64,000 nucleotides of DNA from an uncultured Paludibaculum sp. GTDB lineage: Bacteria; Acidobacteriota; Terriglobia; Bryobacterales; Bryobacteraceae. The notes beneath the pieces are model-generated. The model saw only the letters and a program-made list of their open reading frames with translations. It was not told the DNA's origin and searched no databases. Where the stretch lies: NCBI RefSeq assembly GCF_963665245.1, contig NZ_OY762269.1, positions 558,001 through 622,000 on the forward strand. The letters are read 5' to 3'. The translations under genes were made by a program, and so were the position numbers. Below are positions 55,524 through 64,000 of this stretch, in pieces (position 1 is the first letter of the stretch; every line of letters begins with the position of its first letter).

Positions 55524-56345
55524 ATGCCCGGCGTCCTGTACATTGTGGCCACACCCATCGGGAACCTGTCAGACATGACATACCGAGCTGTGGAAACCCT
55601 GAAAAGCGTCGACCACATTGCCTGCGAAGACACGCGGCAAACCCGTAAGTTGCTGGATCACTTCGGCATAGCGGCTCACCCGCTGAGCTATCACGAACAC
55701 AACGAGGCGGAACGGACGGTCGATTTGTTGGCCCGCCTGGAGAGTGGGGCTTCGATCGCCCTGGTGTCGGACGCGGGGACTCCCCTGATCTCGGATCCGG
55801 GCTACCGGATCGTGAACGCGGCGGCGGAGCGCGGCATCCGGGTGGTGCCGATTCCCGGGGTTTCGGCCTTGATCACCGCCCTTTCCGCGGCGGGGCTGCC
55901 GACGGACTCGTTCCGTTTCTGCGGCTTCTTCCCGCGCAAGACCGGGGAACGCCGGCGGCTGCTGGAGGGGCTGCGCGATGAGGAGTGCACGCTGGCGTTC
56001 TACGAGGCGCCCCACCGGATTCTGGAGTCGTTGCAGGACGTTGAGGAAGTGCTGGGGGATCCGCCCGTGGTGGCGGCGCGGGAGCTGACGAAGCTGCATG
56101 AGGAGTTCCTGCGCGGACCGGCGTCGGCAGTGAGGAAGACGCTGGAGGCTCGCGACTCGGTGAAAGGCGAATTCACCGTGTTGGTGGGCAAGTCCGAGAA
56201 GAAGCCCCAGACCGATGAAAGCGTCGAGGATGCTGTCCAGCGTCTGGAGGCGTCGGGCTTGAGCCGGATGGACGCGATCAAGGCTGTGGCGCGGGAGCGG
56301 GGCTTGGGTAAGCGCGACGTCTACAGGATGCTGGAGCAGGGTTGA
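55524..56345 (+). CDS. rsmI: 16S rRNA (cytidine(1402)-2'-O)-methyltransferase
   Basis: 273 residues, tetrapyrrole-methylase fold. GVLYIVATPIGNLSDMTYRAVETL, ACEDTRQTRKLL, HEHNE, VSDAGTPLISDPGYRIV and PIPGVSALITALSAAGLPTD are the family's diagnostic pieces; RFCGFFPRK and ELTKLHEEF follow. It uses SAM to methylate the ribose of C1402 in the decoding centre. AGGGAA lies before the ATG. Divergent from the MPN-like gene; its stop is 1 nt from the convergent permease stop. Confidence 0.96.
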   Translation: MPGVLYIVATPIGNLSDMTYRAVETLKSVDHIACEDTRQTRKLLDHFGIAAHPLSYHEHNEAERTVDLLARLESGASIALVSDAGTPLISDPGYRIVNAAAERGIRVVPIPGVSALITALSAAGLPTDSFRFCGFFPRKTGERRRLLEGLRDEECTLAFYEAPHRILESLQDVEEVLGDPPVVAARELTKLHEEFLRGPASAVRKTLEARDSVKGEFTVLVGKSEKKPQTDESVEDAVQRLEASGLSRMDAIKAVARERGLGKRDVYRMLEQG

Positions 56346-56346
56346 G

Positions 56347-58956
56347 TCATTCGTAGCGCAGGGCAACGGTGGGATCGACACGCGTGGCCCGGAGTGACGG
56401 CACATAGCTGGCCAGCATGGAGATGGCGATCCAGGCCAAGGCCGCGGCGGTGAAGGTGACCGGATCGAGCGGGCTGAGGCCGTGCAGGAAGTGTCGCAGG
56501 AGCCGGGTGGCGGCGGCGCTGAGCAGCAGTCCCGCCCCGATGCCATAGGCGGTGAGGCGCAGAGCGCGGGCGAGCACCATCCACTGGACGTCGGCGCGCC
56601 GGGCACCCATGGCCATGCGGATGCCGATCTCCCGGGTCCGTTGCGCGACGGAGTAAGCGACCACGCCGTATAACCCGATGGTGGAGAGCACGATCGCGAG
56701 GGCGGCGAAGACCCCGAGCAGCGACGCGTAGAAGCGGGTGTACCAGAGCGAGAGTGAGACCACGGATTCGAGCGTGTTCACCTCGCCGATACGCAGGTTC
56801 CGGCCGCCGGTGCGTGCGAGGGCCAGCAACGGCTCGACGATCTCCCGCGGTTCGCCTCGGGTTTGCACGATCAGGGCGAGGTAGCCGTTCCACCAGAATT
56901 GGCGGGTGGAGACGTAGTAGAGCGGCATGGGTTCCTCGTCCAGGGCTTGGTATTTGCTGTCCCGCGCGACTCCGATCACGTGACCTTCGAGCCGCTGGTG
57001 TTCCGACTCGCAGCCGACCCAGATGGACCGGCCCACCGCGTCCTGGCCCGGCCACCAGGTGCGGGCCATGGTCTCGTTGACGACCACGGGCAGGATGGGC
57101 TCTGGGTGGCCATCCGGTTGGAAGCCCGCGCCGCGGACGAGCGGGACCTGCATCATCTGGAAGTAATTGGGTTCCACGATGTTGATGTGGAGCTTGCGCG
57201 TGGGGACTGTGGGGCCCGTGGAGGCACAGTTGCGGTCCCCAAAGCCGAGGAGGGCGAAGGAGAGGGTGGCGTCCTGGACTCCGGGCAACTGGCGGGCGCT
57301 CTCGACGAGCCGGGTGAAGAGTTGGGTGGAGGCTTCGGGGGTGAAGTCGCGGCCTGGCGTGAAGAGGCGGACGTAGATCCGGCGGGCGGTGGCGAAGCCC
57401 GGGTCAATGGAGGCGGCGCGATCCAGGGCGCGCAGCAGCAGGCCCGCGGAGACAAGCAGGACGAGGGAGAGCGCGACCTGGGCGGCGGCATAGAGGTCGC
57501 GGCGGCGCATGGCGCGCTGCGAGGATCCGCCGCCTTCGCCTTTGAGGGCGGGTGTGCATTCGGTACGCGCGGTTTCAAAGGCTGGAGCGAGGCTGAAGAG
57601 CAGGGCCGAGATTATAGAGATGGCGGCGGTGAGGGCAGCGACGCGCCAGTTGATCTCCAGGAAGACGGTGCGCAGGGCGGCCTGAGGAAAGGATGTGGGG
57701 AGCCAGGCAGAGAGGGCCTGATTGGTCCAGAAACCGGCAATGAGGCCGAGCACGGCTCCACCGGCGGCGAGGACGAGGCCTTCGGCGAGCGTTTGGCGGA
57801 TGAGGCGGCCGCGGGTGGCGCCGAGGGAGAGGCGTACAGCCATTTCCCGCTGACGGACGGCCGCGCGGGCCAGCAGCAAGTTGGCGACATTCACGCAAGC
57901 GATGAGGAGGACGATGCCGACCACGCCGGCGAGCAATAGAGCAAGTGGGGCGAGGCTGCGGCGGGCACGGCGCGAGACGAACCCAAGGATGGGTTCGACG
58001 GTGAGGGCGGCTTTCAGACGCGGATCGTCTTTGGACTGGGCGCGGATGTGGGCGTCGAAGACCGCGACCTCGGCGCGCGCCTGCCTGAGGGTCGTGTTGG
58101 GTGCCAGCCTGCTGATCACGGAGACGTCCGGGCCGGCCTTGTCGGTGGTGGAATCGAAGTCCGCGCGGTTGAGCGGGAAGCTGGCGAGCGGGACCCAGGC
58201 GTCGATGGAGATGGGGGAAGAGACTCCACGGAATTCGGGGCGGGCGACGCCGACGATGGTGTAGACCTGACCTTCGAGGCGGATGGTGCGGCCTAGCGCA
58301 TTCGGCTCACGCTGGAAGTAGCGCAGCCAGAGGCGGTCGCTGATAACCACCGGGAGACCTCCGTGCGGTTGTTCGTCAGAAGGCGCAAACCAGCGTCCGA
58401 TGCGCGACTTGGTCTGCAGTACGTCGGCATAGTTGGCCATGACGGTCTCGATGTAGACGGGTTCGTTGGCGGGGCCGACATCGAGGTACGTGTTGCGCGC
58501 AATCACGGCGACGGGCTTCACCAGGGACTTCACGGTCTTGCGAAGTTCGAAGTATTCGCTGATGGAACAGGGGGCGGCGCCATCGCGATCGAGGGTGACG
58601 ATGCGGCCGGGGTCGGGCAGGGGGAGGCCGCGCAGGAACATGCCGTCGAGCACGCTGAAGACGGTGGTGTTGATGCCGATGCCGAGAGCGAGGCAGAGAA
58701 CCGCGGCGAGGGCATAGCCGGGATTGCGGCGGATGAGCCGGAAGGCGTGGTGGACGTCGTAGTTCAGGTCGGGGATGAGGCGGCGATAAGGCGAGAGGCG
58801 CACCAGGATGCAGCTCAGCACCTGGCCCCAGTACCAGAGGACGCCGCCGCCGCGTTCCTCGTAGGACTCAGCAAGGTCGCCTGCGATGACCTGTCCGTCG
58901 CGGCCGCCTACGAGGCGGAGCAGGAGTTGTTCCGCGAGACGGGGTGGGTCAGGCAC
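56347..58956 (-). CDS. ABC transporter permease, ADOP/MacB-like (second)
   Basis: 869 residues. It begins with a different prefix domain from the first copy (LVGGRDGQVIAGDLAESYEERGGGVLWYWGQVLS), then DVHHAFRLIRRNPGYALAAVLCLALGIGINTTVF, a MacB-type periplasmic core and two FtsX blocks (LLLAGVVGIVLLIACVNVANLLLARAAVRQREMAVRLSLGATRGRL and IVLSTIGLYGVVAYSVAQRTREIGIRMAMGARR). Its start overlaps the PadR stop by 8 nt, so translation is coupled. No ATPase gene nearby. Only about the core is alike to the permease at 523. Confidence 0.93.
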   Translation of the reverse strand: MPDPPRLAEQLLLRLVGGRDGQVIAGDLAESYEERGGGVLWYWGQVLSCILVRLSPYRRLIPDLNYDVHHAFRLIRRNPGYALAAVLCLALGIGINTTVFSVLDGMFLRGLPLPDPGRIVTLDRDGAAPCSISEYFELRKTVKSLVKPVAVIARNTYLDVGPANEPVYIETVMANYADVLQTKSRIGRWFAPSDEQPHGGLPVVISDRLWLRYFQREPNALGRTIRLEGQVYTIVGVARPEFRGVSSPISIDAWVPLASFPLNRADFDSTTDKAGPDVSVISRLAPNTTLRQARAEVAVFDAHIRAQSKDDPRLKAALTVEPILGFVSRRARRSLAPLALLLAGVVGIVLLIACVNVANLLLARAAVRQREMAVRLSLGATRGRLIRQTLAEGLVLAAGGAVLGLIAGFWTNQALSAWLPTSFPQAALRTVFLEINWRVAALTAAISIISALLFSLAPAFETARTECTPALKGEGGGSSQRAMRRRDLYAAAQVALSLVLLVSAGLLLRALDRAASIDPGFATARRIYVRLFTPGRDFTPEASTQLFTRLVESARQLPGVQDATLSFALLGFGDRNCASTGPTVPTRKLHINIVEPNYFQMMQVPLVRGAGFQPDGHPEPILPVVVNETMARTWWPGQDAVGRSIWVGCESEHQRLEGHVIGVARDSKYQALDEEPMPLYYVSTRQFWWNGYLALIVQTRGEPREIVEPLLALARTGGRNLRIGEVNTLESVVSLSLWYTRFYASLLGVFAALAIVLSTIGLYGVVAYSVAQRTREIGIRMAMGARRADVQWMVLARALRLTAYGIGAGLLLSAAATRLLRHFLHGLSPLDPVTFTAAALAWIAISMLASYVPSLRATRVDPTVALRYE

Positions 58957-59278
58957 CGTGCTCTCCTTTCAGCCGGACACCTTTCCACATGTTGTCGAGC
59001 ATGTCCTTGCTGCGGGCCAGGGCTTCGACGCCGGTGGGAAGTACGCGGAAGTAGCGTTTGGAGCGGCCACCGCGCTCGGGTGTCGGCTCGGAGAACCAGG
59101 AGGTGACGTAGGCTTTGGCCTCCAGGCGGTCGAGTGTCGCGTAGAGTGCGCCGATGGTGACCTTGCGGCCGGCGCGTTCCTCGATCTCCTGGCGGATGGG
59201 CACGCCGTAGGCAGAGTCGCCGAGGCGAAGGACGGCGAGGAGGACGATCTGCTCGAACTCACCCAGGTAGTCTGGCAT
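58949..59278 (-). CDS. PadR-family transcriptional regulator (second)
   Basis: 109 residues: LGEFEQIVLLAVLRLGDSAYGVPIRQEIEERAGRKVTIGALYATLDRLEAKAYVTSW is the PadR winged helix, with the GALYATLDRLE recognition part. A short helical tail follows. Same length as the first PadR but clearly different in sequence. A perfect inverted repeat 4 nt before the start is a likely self-operator. Co-transcribed with the permease. Confidence 0.94.
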   Translation of the reverse strand: MPDYLGEFEQIVLLAVLRLGDSAYGVPIRQEIEERAGRKVTIGALYATLDRLEAKAYVTSWFSEPTPERGGRSKRYFRVLPTGVEALARSKDMLDNMWKGVRLKGEHGA

Positions 59279-59281
59279 TTG

Positions 59282-59296
59282 ATCTACAGAGTAGAT
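59282..59296 (-). promoter_or_regulatory. Putative PadR operator (second)
   Basis: ATCTAC-AGA-GTAGAT, a perfect 6-bp-arm repeat just upstream of the PadR start; analogous to 3528-3541. Confidence 0.55.
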
Positions 59297-59344
59297 GAAA
59301 TACTCCCGAGCCGCAAGAGAAGTTGTCGCCGAGCGGGCCGGAGT

Positions 59345-59959
59345 TTACTTCGTGGCGAGCGCCTCGATTTCGGTGAGCGCCCGGTGGAGGCTGCTTTGAC
59401 GTGTTGCGTCGGAGCCCGTGAGGCCGCCCGCGTAGACTATGGTGACGTCCGTGATCCCGATGAAGCCGAGGACCAGTCTGAGGTATGGTGCCTGGGCGTC
59501 GGAGTGCGCCATGGGTTCGCCCGGGCTGAGGTTCGAAAGGCCGCGCGTGACGATGATGGTGACCTTCTTGCCCGTTACGAGCCCGGCGTATGAGGGGTAG
59601 TCGACCGTGCGTCCGACGCGGACCACCTGATCGATCCACGCTTTGAGAGACGCGGTTACGGAGAAGTTGTGCATGGGCGCTCCGATGACCACTTCGTCGG
59701 CCACCAGGAGTTCGTCGATGAGTTCGTCGGATACGGCGATGGCGGCGCGCTGGGCGGGGGTGCGGTCCGCGGGGTTGGAGAAGGCGGCAGCGATCCAGTC
59801 CTCACTGACCAAGGGGAGCGGGGTCAACCCGACTTCACGGTGGATGACTCGGCCGCCGCGGTTGGCGTCGCGCCAGGCGTCGACGAAGCGCGCCGTGAGT
59901 TGGCGTGAGTGGGAGCGGACGGCTCGGGGTGAGCTATCGATGTGGAGGAGAGTCTTCAT
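59345..59959 (-). CDS. azoR: FMN-dependent NADH-azoreductase
   Basis: 204 residues, flavodoxin-like. KTLLHIDSSPRAVRSHSRQLTARF holds the FMN phosphate loop, followed by ADEVVIGAPMHNFSVTASLKAWIDQVVRVGRTV and IIVTRGLS, the standard AzoR/acyl-carrier phosphodiesterase-like order. It reduces quinones and azo compounds with NADH. A GTG ten codons upstream is in frame, but the ATG at 59959 gives the family start. The gap 59960-60184 shows no feature. Confidence 0.93.
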   Translation of the reverse strand: MKTLLHIDSSPRAVRSHSRQLTARFVDAWRDANRGGRVIHREVGLTPLPLVSEDWIAAAFSNPADRTPAQRAAIAVSDELIDELLVADEVVIGAPMHNFSVTASLKAWIDQVVRVGRTVDYPSYAGLVTGKKVTIIVTRGLSNLSPGEPMAHSDAQAPYLRLVLGFIGITDVTIVYAGGLTGSDATRQSSLHRALTEIEALATK

Positions 59960-60184
59960 AGAGAGTGTCCCGTTGGGGAATTTCGCCACGTTTTCGGATC
60001 GGACGGCACTCGGAGGTGGCGTTCGGCCTCATGATTGTGACGGACGAGGCGGACGCAACTCGACACTCCTCGGGAAGATTTTTGGGAGCAGGTGGAAGGG
60101 TGAGGCTCCGCCCGTCGGCGCACGGTTGGGCGTACCGACCGCACGGTTCGGCGCGCTTGGCCATGGAGGCGCTGATGTTGTGGG

Positions 60185-62737
60185 CTACAGTCTCGGGTCG
60201 ACGGGTTCGGATTCGAGGGCGAGGACTCCGAAGGTGCATTCGTGGACGCGACGGAGGGGTTCGCGGGCGGCGAAACGGTGGAGGGCTTCGAGGCCGAGTG
60301 CGAACTCGCGAATGGCGAGCGAGCGCTTGCCGTTGAGGGCGCGGGCTCGCAGGCGGGGGAGTTGGTCTTCGGCCGTGTACTCGGGCCCGTAGATGATGCG
60401 GAGGTACTCGCGGCCACGGCATTTGATCGCGGGTTGGATGACGCCTTTGGGGCCCTTGGCGATGTAGTCGAGGGGTTTGACGACCATGCCTTCGCCGCCT
60501 CTTGCTGTGAGGCTCTCCCACCATTTCGTGGCTTCGGCGACGGCGGCGTCGTCCGTCAGATCGACTTCGAGGAAGGGCGTGGCGACGAAGAATTCGGGGT
60601 CGGCCGCCGCCAGGCGGTGGAGGGTCTCCATGTGCCAACGATGGGTCTTGTCCGTGTGGACAGCGCCTTCCGAGGCCAACAGGTGGAAGGGCGCCAGGCG
60701 GTAATCGCCGAGCGAGTTCACGGGCCAGCAGTAGCGGCGGTAGGCGTCACGGTATTGGCGGACGCGGCGCAGGCGGCGTTCGTAGGGCTCGGCGAAGTGG
60801 GCCGCGGCGGGACTGCGGCGCAGAGCTTCCACGACGACTTCAAGGGATGCGACTCCGGCGGCGCCGACCGGGGCGTACTGGCGTTGGAGGAGTTCGCGGG
60901 CCTTGGCGGACCATGGCATCAGCTCGCAGTCGAGGCAGAACCAGGTGGAATTGAATTCGTCCCAGAAGCCGGCCGTGGAGACGGCCGCCTGGATGCGGGC
61001 GATGAAAGCCGCCTCTTCGGCGGGTTCCGGGAAGAAGGGCCGGCCGGTGCGGGTGTAGCAGACGCCCTGGCGGCCGTCGGGCGCTCCGAAGCGCTCGCGG
61101 GCCGAGGGGGCATCGCGACAGACGACGACCACGGCGCGGGAACCCATGTGCTTCTCTTCGCATACGACGCGCTGGACCGCGTTCCGGCGGAAGTAGTCGA
61201 AAGCTTGCGTCGGATATTCGAGGTAGTCCGGCAGGGTGGAGGTCTCGGCCGGAGACATGGTGGGCGGCAGGTAGATGATCCAGCGCGGCTCGGTGGCGAA
61301 GCGGCTCATTACTTCGAGGGCAGCGATGGAGTTCTCTTCGCGGATGGTGACGGTGCGGTGGAGAGCGGTTTCGATGACGCGCTTGCCGGTGACGTCCTCG
61401 AGGTCGAGGACATCATCGAGGTGCTGCTGGCTGGATCGCTGCTCGGGCGCGGGTGGGCCGATGGGACGGGCGGGCACCGCATATTGAGCGGCGGAAGGTT
61501 GGCTCACCAGTTCGCGTTCCGGATAGCGCAGGGCCGTGAGTTTTCCACCGTAGACGGCTCCGGTATCGATGTTGATCGTGTTGTTGAGCCACTCGGGTTC
61601 AGGGACGGGTGTGTGGCCGTAGACAACGGTGGCCTTGCCGCGATACTCGGCGGCCCAGTTGTAGCGGACGGGCAAGCCGAATTCGTCGGTCTCGCCCGTG
61701 GTCTCGCCGAAGAGGCAGAATTCGCGGACGGCTCCGGAGCCGCGGCCGTGCATCTCTTCGCGCAGGCCGGCATGGGCGACGACCAGCCGGCCTTTGTCGA
61801 GGACGTAGTGGCTGACGAGGCTGTCGAGGAAGGCTGCGACTTTGGCGCGGTCCTCGGCGGGCCAGGATTCGAGCTCGGCGATGGTCTGATCCAGGCCGTG
61901 ACGGATTTGGACGTTCTTGCCCTTGAGCCAGCGCATGAGCTTCATGTCGTGATTGCCGGGAACACAAAGGGCGTGGCCGGAGGCGTACATGTTGTGAACA
62001 ATGCGGAGGGAGTCAGCGATGTGCGGGCCGCGATCGACGAGATCGCCGAGGAAGATGGCCTTGCGGCCTTCGGGGTGGATCCAGGATTCAGCGCCCCAGG
62101 GGGCTTCGGGCGACTCCAGAGTGTAGGGCTGCCAGCCGAGCCGTTGGAGCAGGGCACGGAGTTCGGCGGCGCAGCCGTGAATGTCGCCGATGATGTCGAA
62201 GGGGCCGGTCTCGTGCTTGCGATTGTTCCAGAGAGGGGCGCGGCGGATCTCGATCTCCTCGCCGGGTTCGACTATATGCACGTAGCGGAAGCCTTCGCGT
62301 TCGAGGCCGCGAAGGCCGCGCTTGAGTTCGCCGATCTGGCGGCGGACAACGTGGGGGCCGAAGTCGCGGTCGGGCCGCTGGCTGTTGCGGTCGAGGCAGA
62401 CGCGCTCCGGTGTGTTGATGACGAGAGCGACGGAGATGCAGTGGTAGCGTCGGGCGTGCTCGACGAGGCGTTTGCGGTCATCGGGCCGGACGTTGGTGGC
62501 ATCGACGACGGTGAGGTTGCCTCGGGCGAGACGCTTGCTGAGGACGTAGTACAGCGTGTCAAAGGCGTCGGCGGAGCACGTCTGGTCGTTCTCGTCGTCG
62601 CTCACGAGGCCACGGAAGAAGTCGGACGAGAGGATCTCGGTTGGCTTGAAGTGCTGGCGCGCGAAGGTCGACTTGCCGGAACCGGAGGCTCCGATCAGGG
62701 TGACAAGGGCGAGTTCGGGAATCTCGATGATCCTCAT
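60185..62737 (-). CDS. pnkp: Polynucleotide kinase-phosphatase Pnkp of the RNA repair system
   Basis: 850 residues in three modules. Kinase: P-loop GASGSGKST, SSDFFRG and VVDATNVRPDDRKRL. Metallophosphatase: DIIGDIHGC, FLGDLVDRGP, VPGNHDMKLM and VVAHAGL. Ligase-type adenylyltransferase: lysine in EEKHMGSRAVVV, LDCELMPW, EGMVVKPLDY and QPAIKCRGREYLRIIYG. It heals 5'-OH and 2',3'-cyclic phosphate ends and, with Hen1, seals RNA. The ATG at 62737 overlaps the hen1 stop by 4 nt; the upstream open frame is a shadow of hen1. Length agrees with the Clostridium thermocellum protein (about 870). Confidence 0.96.
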   Translation of the reverse strand: MRIIEIPELALVTLIGASGSGKSTFARQHFKPTEILSSDFFRGLVSDDENDQTCSADAFDTLYYVLSKRLARGNLTVVDATNVRPDDRKRLVEHARRYHCISVALVINTPERVCLDRNSQRPDRDFGPHVVRRQIGELKRGLRGLEREGFRYVHIVEPGEEIEIRRAPLWNNRKHETGPFDIIGDIHGCAAELRALLQRLGWQPYTLESPEAPWGAESWIHPEGRKAIFLGDLVDRGPHIADSLRIVHNMYASGHALCVPGNHDMKLMRWLKGKNVQIRHGLDQTIAELESWPAEDRAKVAAFLDSLVSHYVLDKGRLVVAHAGLREEMHGRGSGAVREFCLFGETTGETDEFGLPVRYNWAAEYRGKATVVYGHTPVPEPEWLNNTINIDTGAVYGGKLTALRYPERELVSQPSAAQYAVPARPIGPPAPEQRSSQQHLDDVLDLEDVTGKRVIETALHRTVTIREENSIAALEVMSRFATEPRWIIYLPPTMSPAETSTLPDYLEYPTQAFDYFRRNAVQRVVCEEKHMGSRAVVVVCRDAPSARERFGAPDGRQGVCYTRTGRPFFPEPAEEAAFIARIQAAVSTAGFWDEFNSTWFCLDCELMPWSAKARELLQRQYAPVGAAGVASLEVVVEALRRSPAAAHFAEPYERRLRRVRQYRDAYRRYCWPVNSLGDYRLAPFHLLASEGAVHTDKTHRWHMETLHRLAAADPEFFVATPFLEVDLTDDAAVAEATKWWESLTARGGEGMVVKPLDYIAKGPKGVIQPAIKCRGREYLRIIYGPEYTAEDQLPRLRARALNGKRSLAIREFALGLEALHRFAAREPLRRVHECTFGVLALESEPVDPRL

Positions 62738-64000
62738 GCGGAGACCGCCTGGGGCAGGGTGAAGACGGCCATCTGGGAGGGCGCGCCGTGCTGCTCGTCG
62801 ACCGGGCCGACGGGCTCGAAGCGGACCTGGTAGGCGAAGCGGACAGCCGTGGCCTGGGCCCAGGTGGTGAATTCGGCGCGGGTCCACTCAAAGCGGTGAT
62901 CGCCGTGGCGGAGCTTGCCTTCGGGCAGGGTAGGGAACAAGACGTTGTACTCGCGGTTGGGGGTGGTGATGAGGACATGTTGGGGCCGTGCGAATTCGAA
63001 GACGACGCGCTCGAGGGCGGCGAGGCGCGGCGGGTCGAGGTGTTCGATGACCTCGACGAGCGCGGCGGCATCGAAGCCGGCGAGCCGGATGTCGCGATAG
63101 AGCAGAGAGCCCTGGAAGAGCTGGATGCGCTTGCGCTGGCGCTCGGACATGCGATCGAGGCGCAGGCGTGCGGAGGCGATTTCGAGAGAGCGGTGGCTGA
63201 CATCCATGCCGGCGATGCGTTCGATGGTGTGGTCCGCCAGAAGGCGGCGGAGGAGTTTGCCTTCGCCGCAGCCGAGATCGAGAACGGAGCGGGCTCCGAG
63301 TTCCTTGAGGCGGCCGGCGACATGGTTGAGACGCTGGGTGTGGAGCGTCATGGGGCGCTCGAGGTCCTTCTCGGCCAGGGTAGATCGCTCGGTGCTGGTC
63401 TCATCGGCTTCGACGGCGGCGGACTCGTCGTCGAGGAGCCGGGCGAAGGCGGCGCTCATCAGCGTGGGCTTGCGGCGGAGATAACGCTGGACGATCAGTT
63501 GTCGGCGCGGGTGACGGCTGAGCCAGCCTTCGCCGTGACGGAGGAGTTTGTCGACCTCGGCGTCGCCGATGTAGTAGTGCTTGTGGTCGTCGAGGACGGG
63601 CAGCAGGACGTAGAGATGCGAGAGGGCGTCGTGGACCGTGACCTCCGCCCGGAGGGTAAGGGAGACATAGCGGCTATCGCCCCACTCGGGGAAGTGCGGG
63701 TCGAGCGGGAGGGTTTTGGTGGCGACGCGGTAGCCGAGGGGCTCGAAGAGCTGCGGGAGGAGATCCTGGTCGCCTCGGGCGCGGAGGACGGCTACTGAGA
63801 TTTCGAGCGGCAGGGGTTGGGTGACGAGTTCGGGACGCTTCTGGCAGATGCCGGAAAGGGCGGTGCCGAAGACGCGGCTGATGGCTACGGTGAGGAAGGA
63901 GGACGAGACGTAGGGCCGGTCGTTCACATAGTCTTCGAGTTGCTGCGCGCCCCGGACGAGCTGCACGGGATCCAGCTCCAGGAGGAGGCAGGCGGTGCAG
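62734..64000 (-). CDS. hen1: 3'-terminal RNA ribose 2'-O-methyltransferase Hen1 (5' end outside window)
   Basis: At least 422 residues. The N-terminal half is the bacterial Hen1 ligase-activating domain (ACLLLELDP, then QLVRG, DYVNDRPYVSSSFLTVAISRVFGTALSG). The C-terminal half is a SAM methyltransferase: SVLDLGCGEGKLL, GMDVSHRSLEIA, the metal motif EVIEHLDPPRL and a second His in HGDHRFEWTRAEF. It methylates the 2'-OH at the break before sealing, so the repaired RNA resists the same ribotoxin again. The first GTG in the window is internal, since the frame stays Hen1-like to the edge. Translationally coupled to pnkp. Confidence 0.95.
   Translation of the reverse strand, partial: CTACLLLELDPVQLVRGAQQLEDYVNDRPYVSSSFLTVAISRVFGTALSGICQKRPELVTQPLPLEISVAVLRARGDQDLLPQLFEPLGYRVATKTLPLDPHFPEWGDSRYVSLTLRAEVTVHDALSHLYVLLPVLDDHKHYYIGDAEVDKLLRHGEGWLSRHPRRQLIVQRYLRRKPTLMSAAFARLLDDESAAVEADETSTERSTLAEKDLERPMTLHTQRLNHVAGRLKELGARSVLDLGCGEGKLLRRLLADHTIERIAGMDVSHRSLEIASARLRLDRMSERQRKRIQLFQGSLLYRDIRLAGFDAAALVEVIEHLDPPRLAALERVVFEFARPQHVLITTPNREYNVLFPTLPEGKLRHGDHRFEWTRAEFTTWAQATAVRFAYQVRFEPVGPVDEQHGAPSQMAVFTLPQAVSA

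Noticed and set aside
60242..62833. 863-codon plus-strand frame antisense to pnkp
   Set aside because: Composition is the mirror of a high-GC gene; pnkp on the other strand has all catalytic motifs.

Overview
The window looks like a chromosomal segment of a GC-rich soil Acidobacteriota, probably of the Bryobacterales/Solibacter type. This is inferred from content, not from an rRNA gene, which the window lacks. The clues are two large MacB-like permeases of the acidobacterial duplicated orphan permease (ADOP) kind, each preceded by an overlapping or abutting PadR-type repressor gene; NHL-repeat and BACON-domain secreted proteins; GH35-like and GH95 glycosidases; an acidobacterial-style RHS protein; and a glnS gene beside gltX.

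Layout. 1-19.8 kb is mostly ordinary metabolism: an NHL protein end, PadR/ADOP unit 1, a secreted glycoside hydrolase, a small secreted protein behind a promoter with an operator in its spacer, an RbfA-like gene overlapping rtcB, a GH95 fucosidase with an HD-domain gene, SDR and AraC genes, a DHFR-like reductase, an Old Yellow Enzyme, ArfB and a MOSC/ferredoxin-reductase fusion. 19.8-26.4 kb is a repeat-rich accessory zone: a MITE-like element, long inverted-repeat elements, a small conserved protein, a terminase-like ATPase gene and a separate terminase-like nuclease gene with an IS1634-type element inserted in the ATPase 3' end, then two decayed copies of a YciI-like gene and an IS66 scrap. 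27.2-39.8 kb is a tightly spaced operon of secreted proteins ending in a 1723-residue RHS protein whose C-terminus resembles an L,D-transpeptidase, followed by a 4-bp-overlapping gene for an exported protein that may be its immunity partner; the first gene of this operon is cut by an IS21-type element with a 6-bp target duplication. 39.8-45.0 kb is a nest of three IS66 copies. 45.2-47.6 kb repeats the leader and first gene of the 20.6 kb module, followed by a gene that stays open through an array of about eight 120-bp repeats straight into gltX.

47.7-64 kb returns to core functions: gltX, glnS, a carbamoyltransferase, two tandem signal peptidases I, a membrane protein with a degenerate JAB/MPN domain, rsmI, PadR/ADOP unit 2, an azoreductase and the RNA-repair pair pnkp and hen1 (hen1 runs off the window).

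The strongest leads are the RHS/L,D-transpeptidase-like toxin with its putative partner, the split terminase module with a paralogous leader elsewhere in the window, and the repeat array that joins a mobile-type gene in frame to an essential tRNA synthetase. RNA repair appears twice in one window (RtcB, and Pnkp/Hen1). Three of the insertions could be resolved to the base from their target duplications, which lets the interrupted genes be rebuilt on paper.
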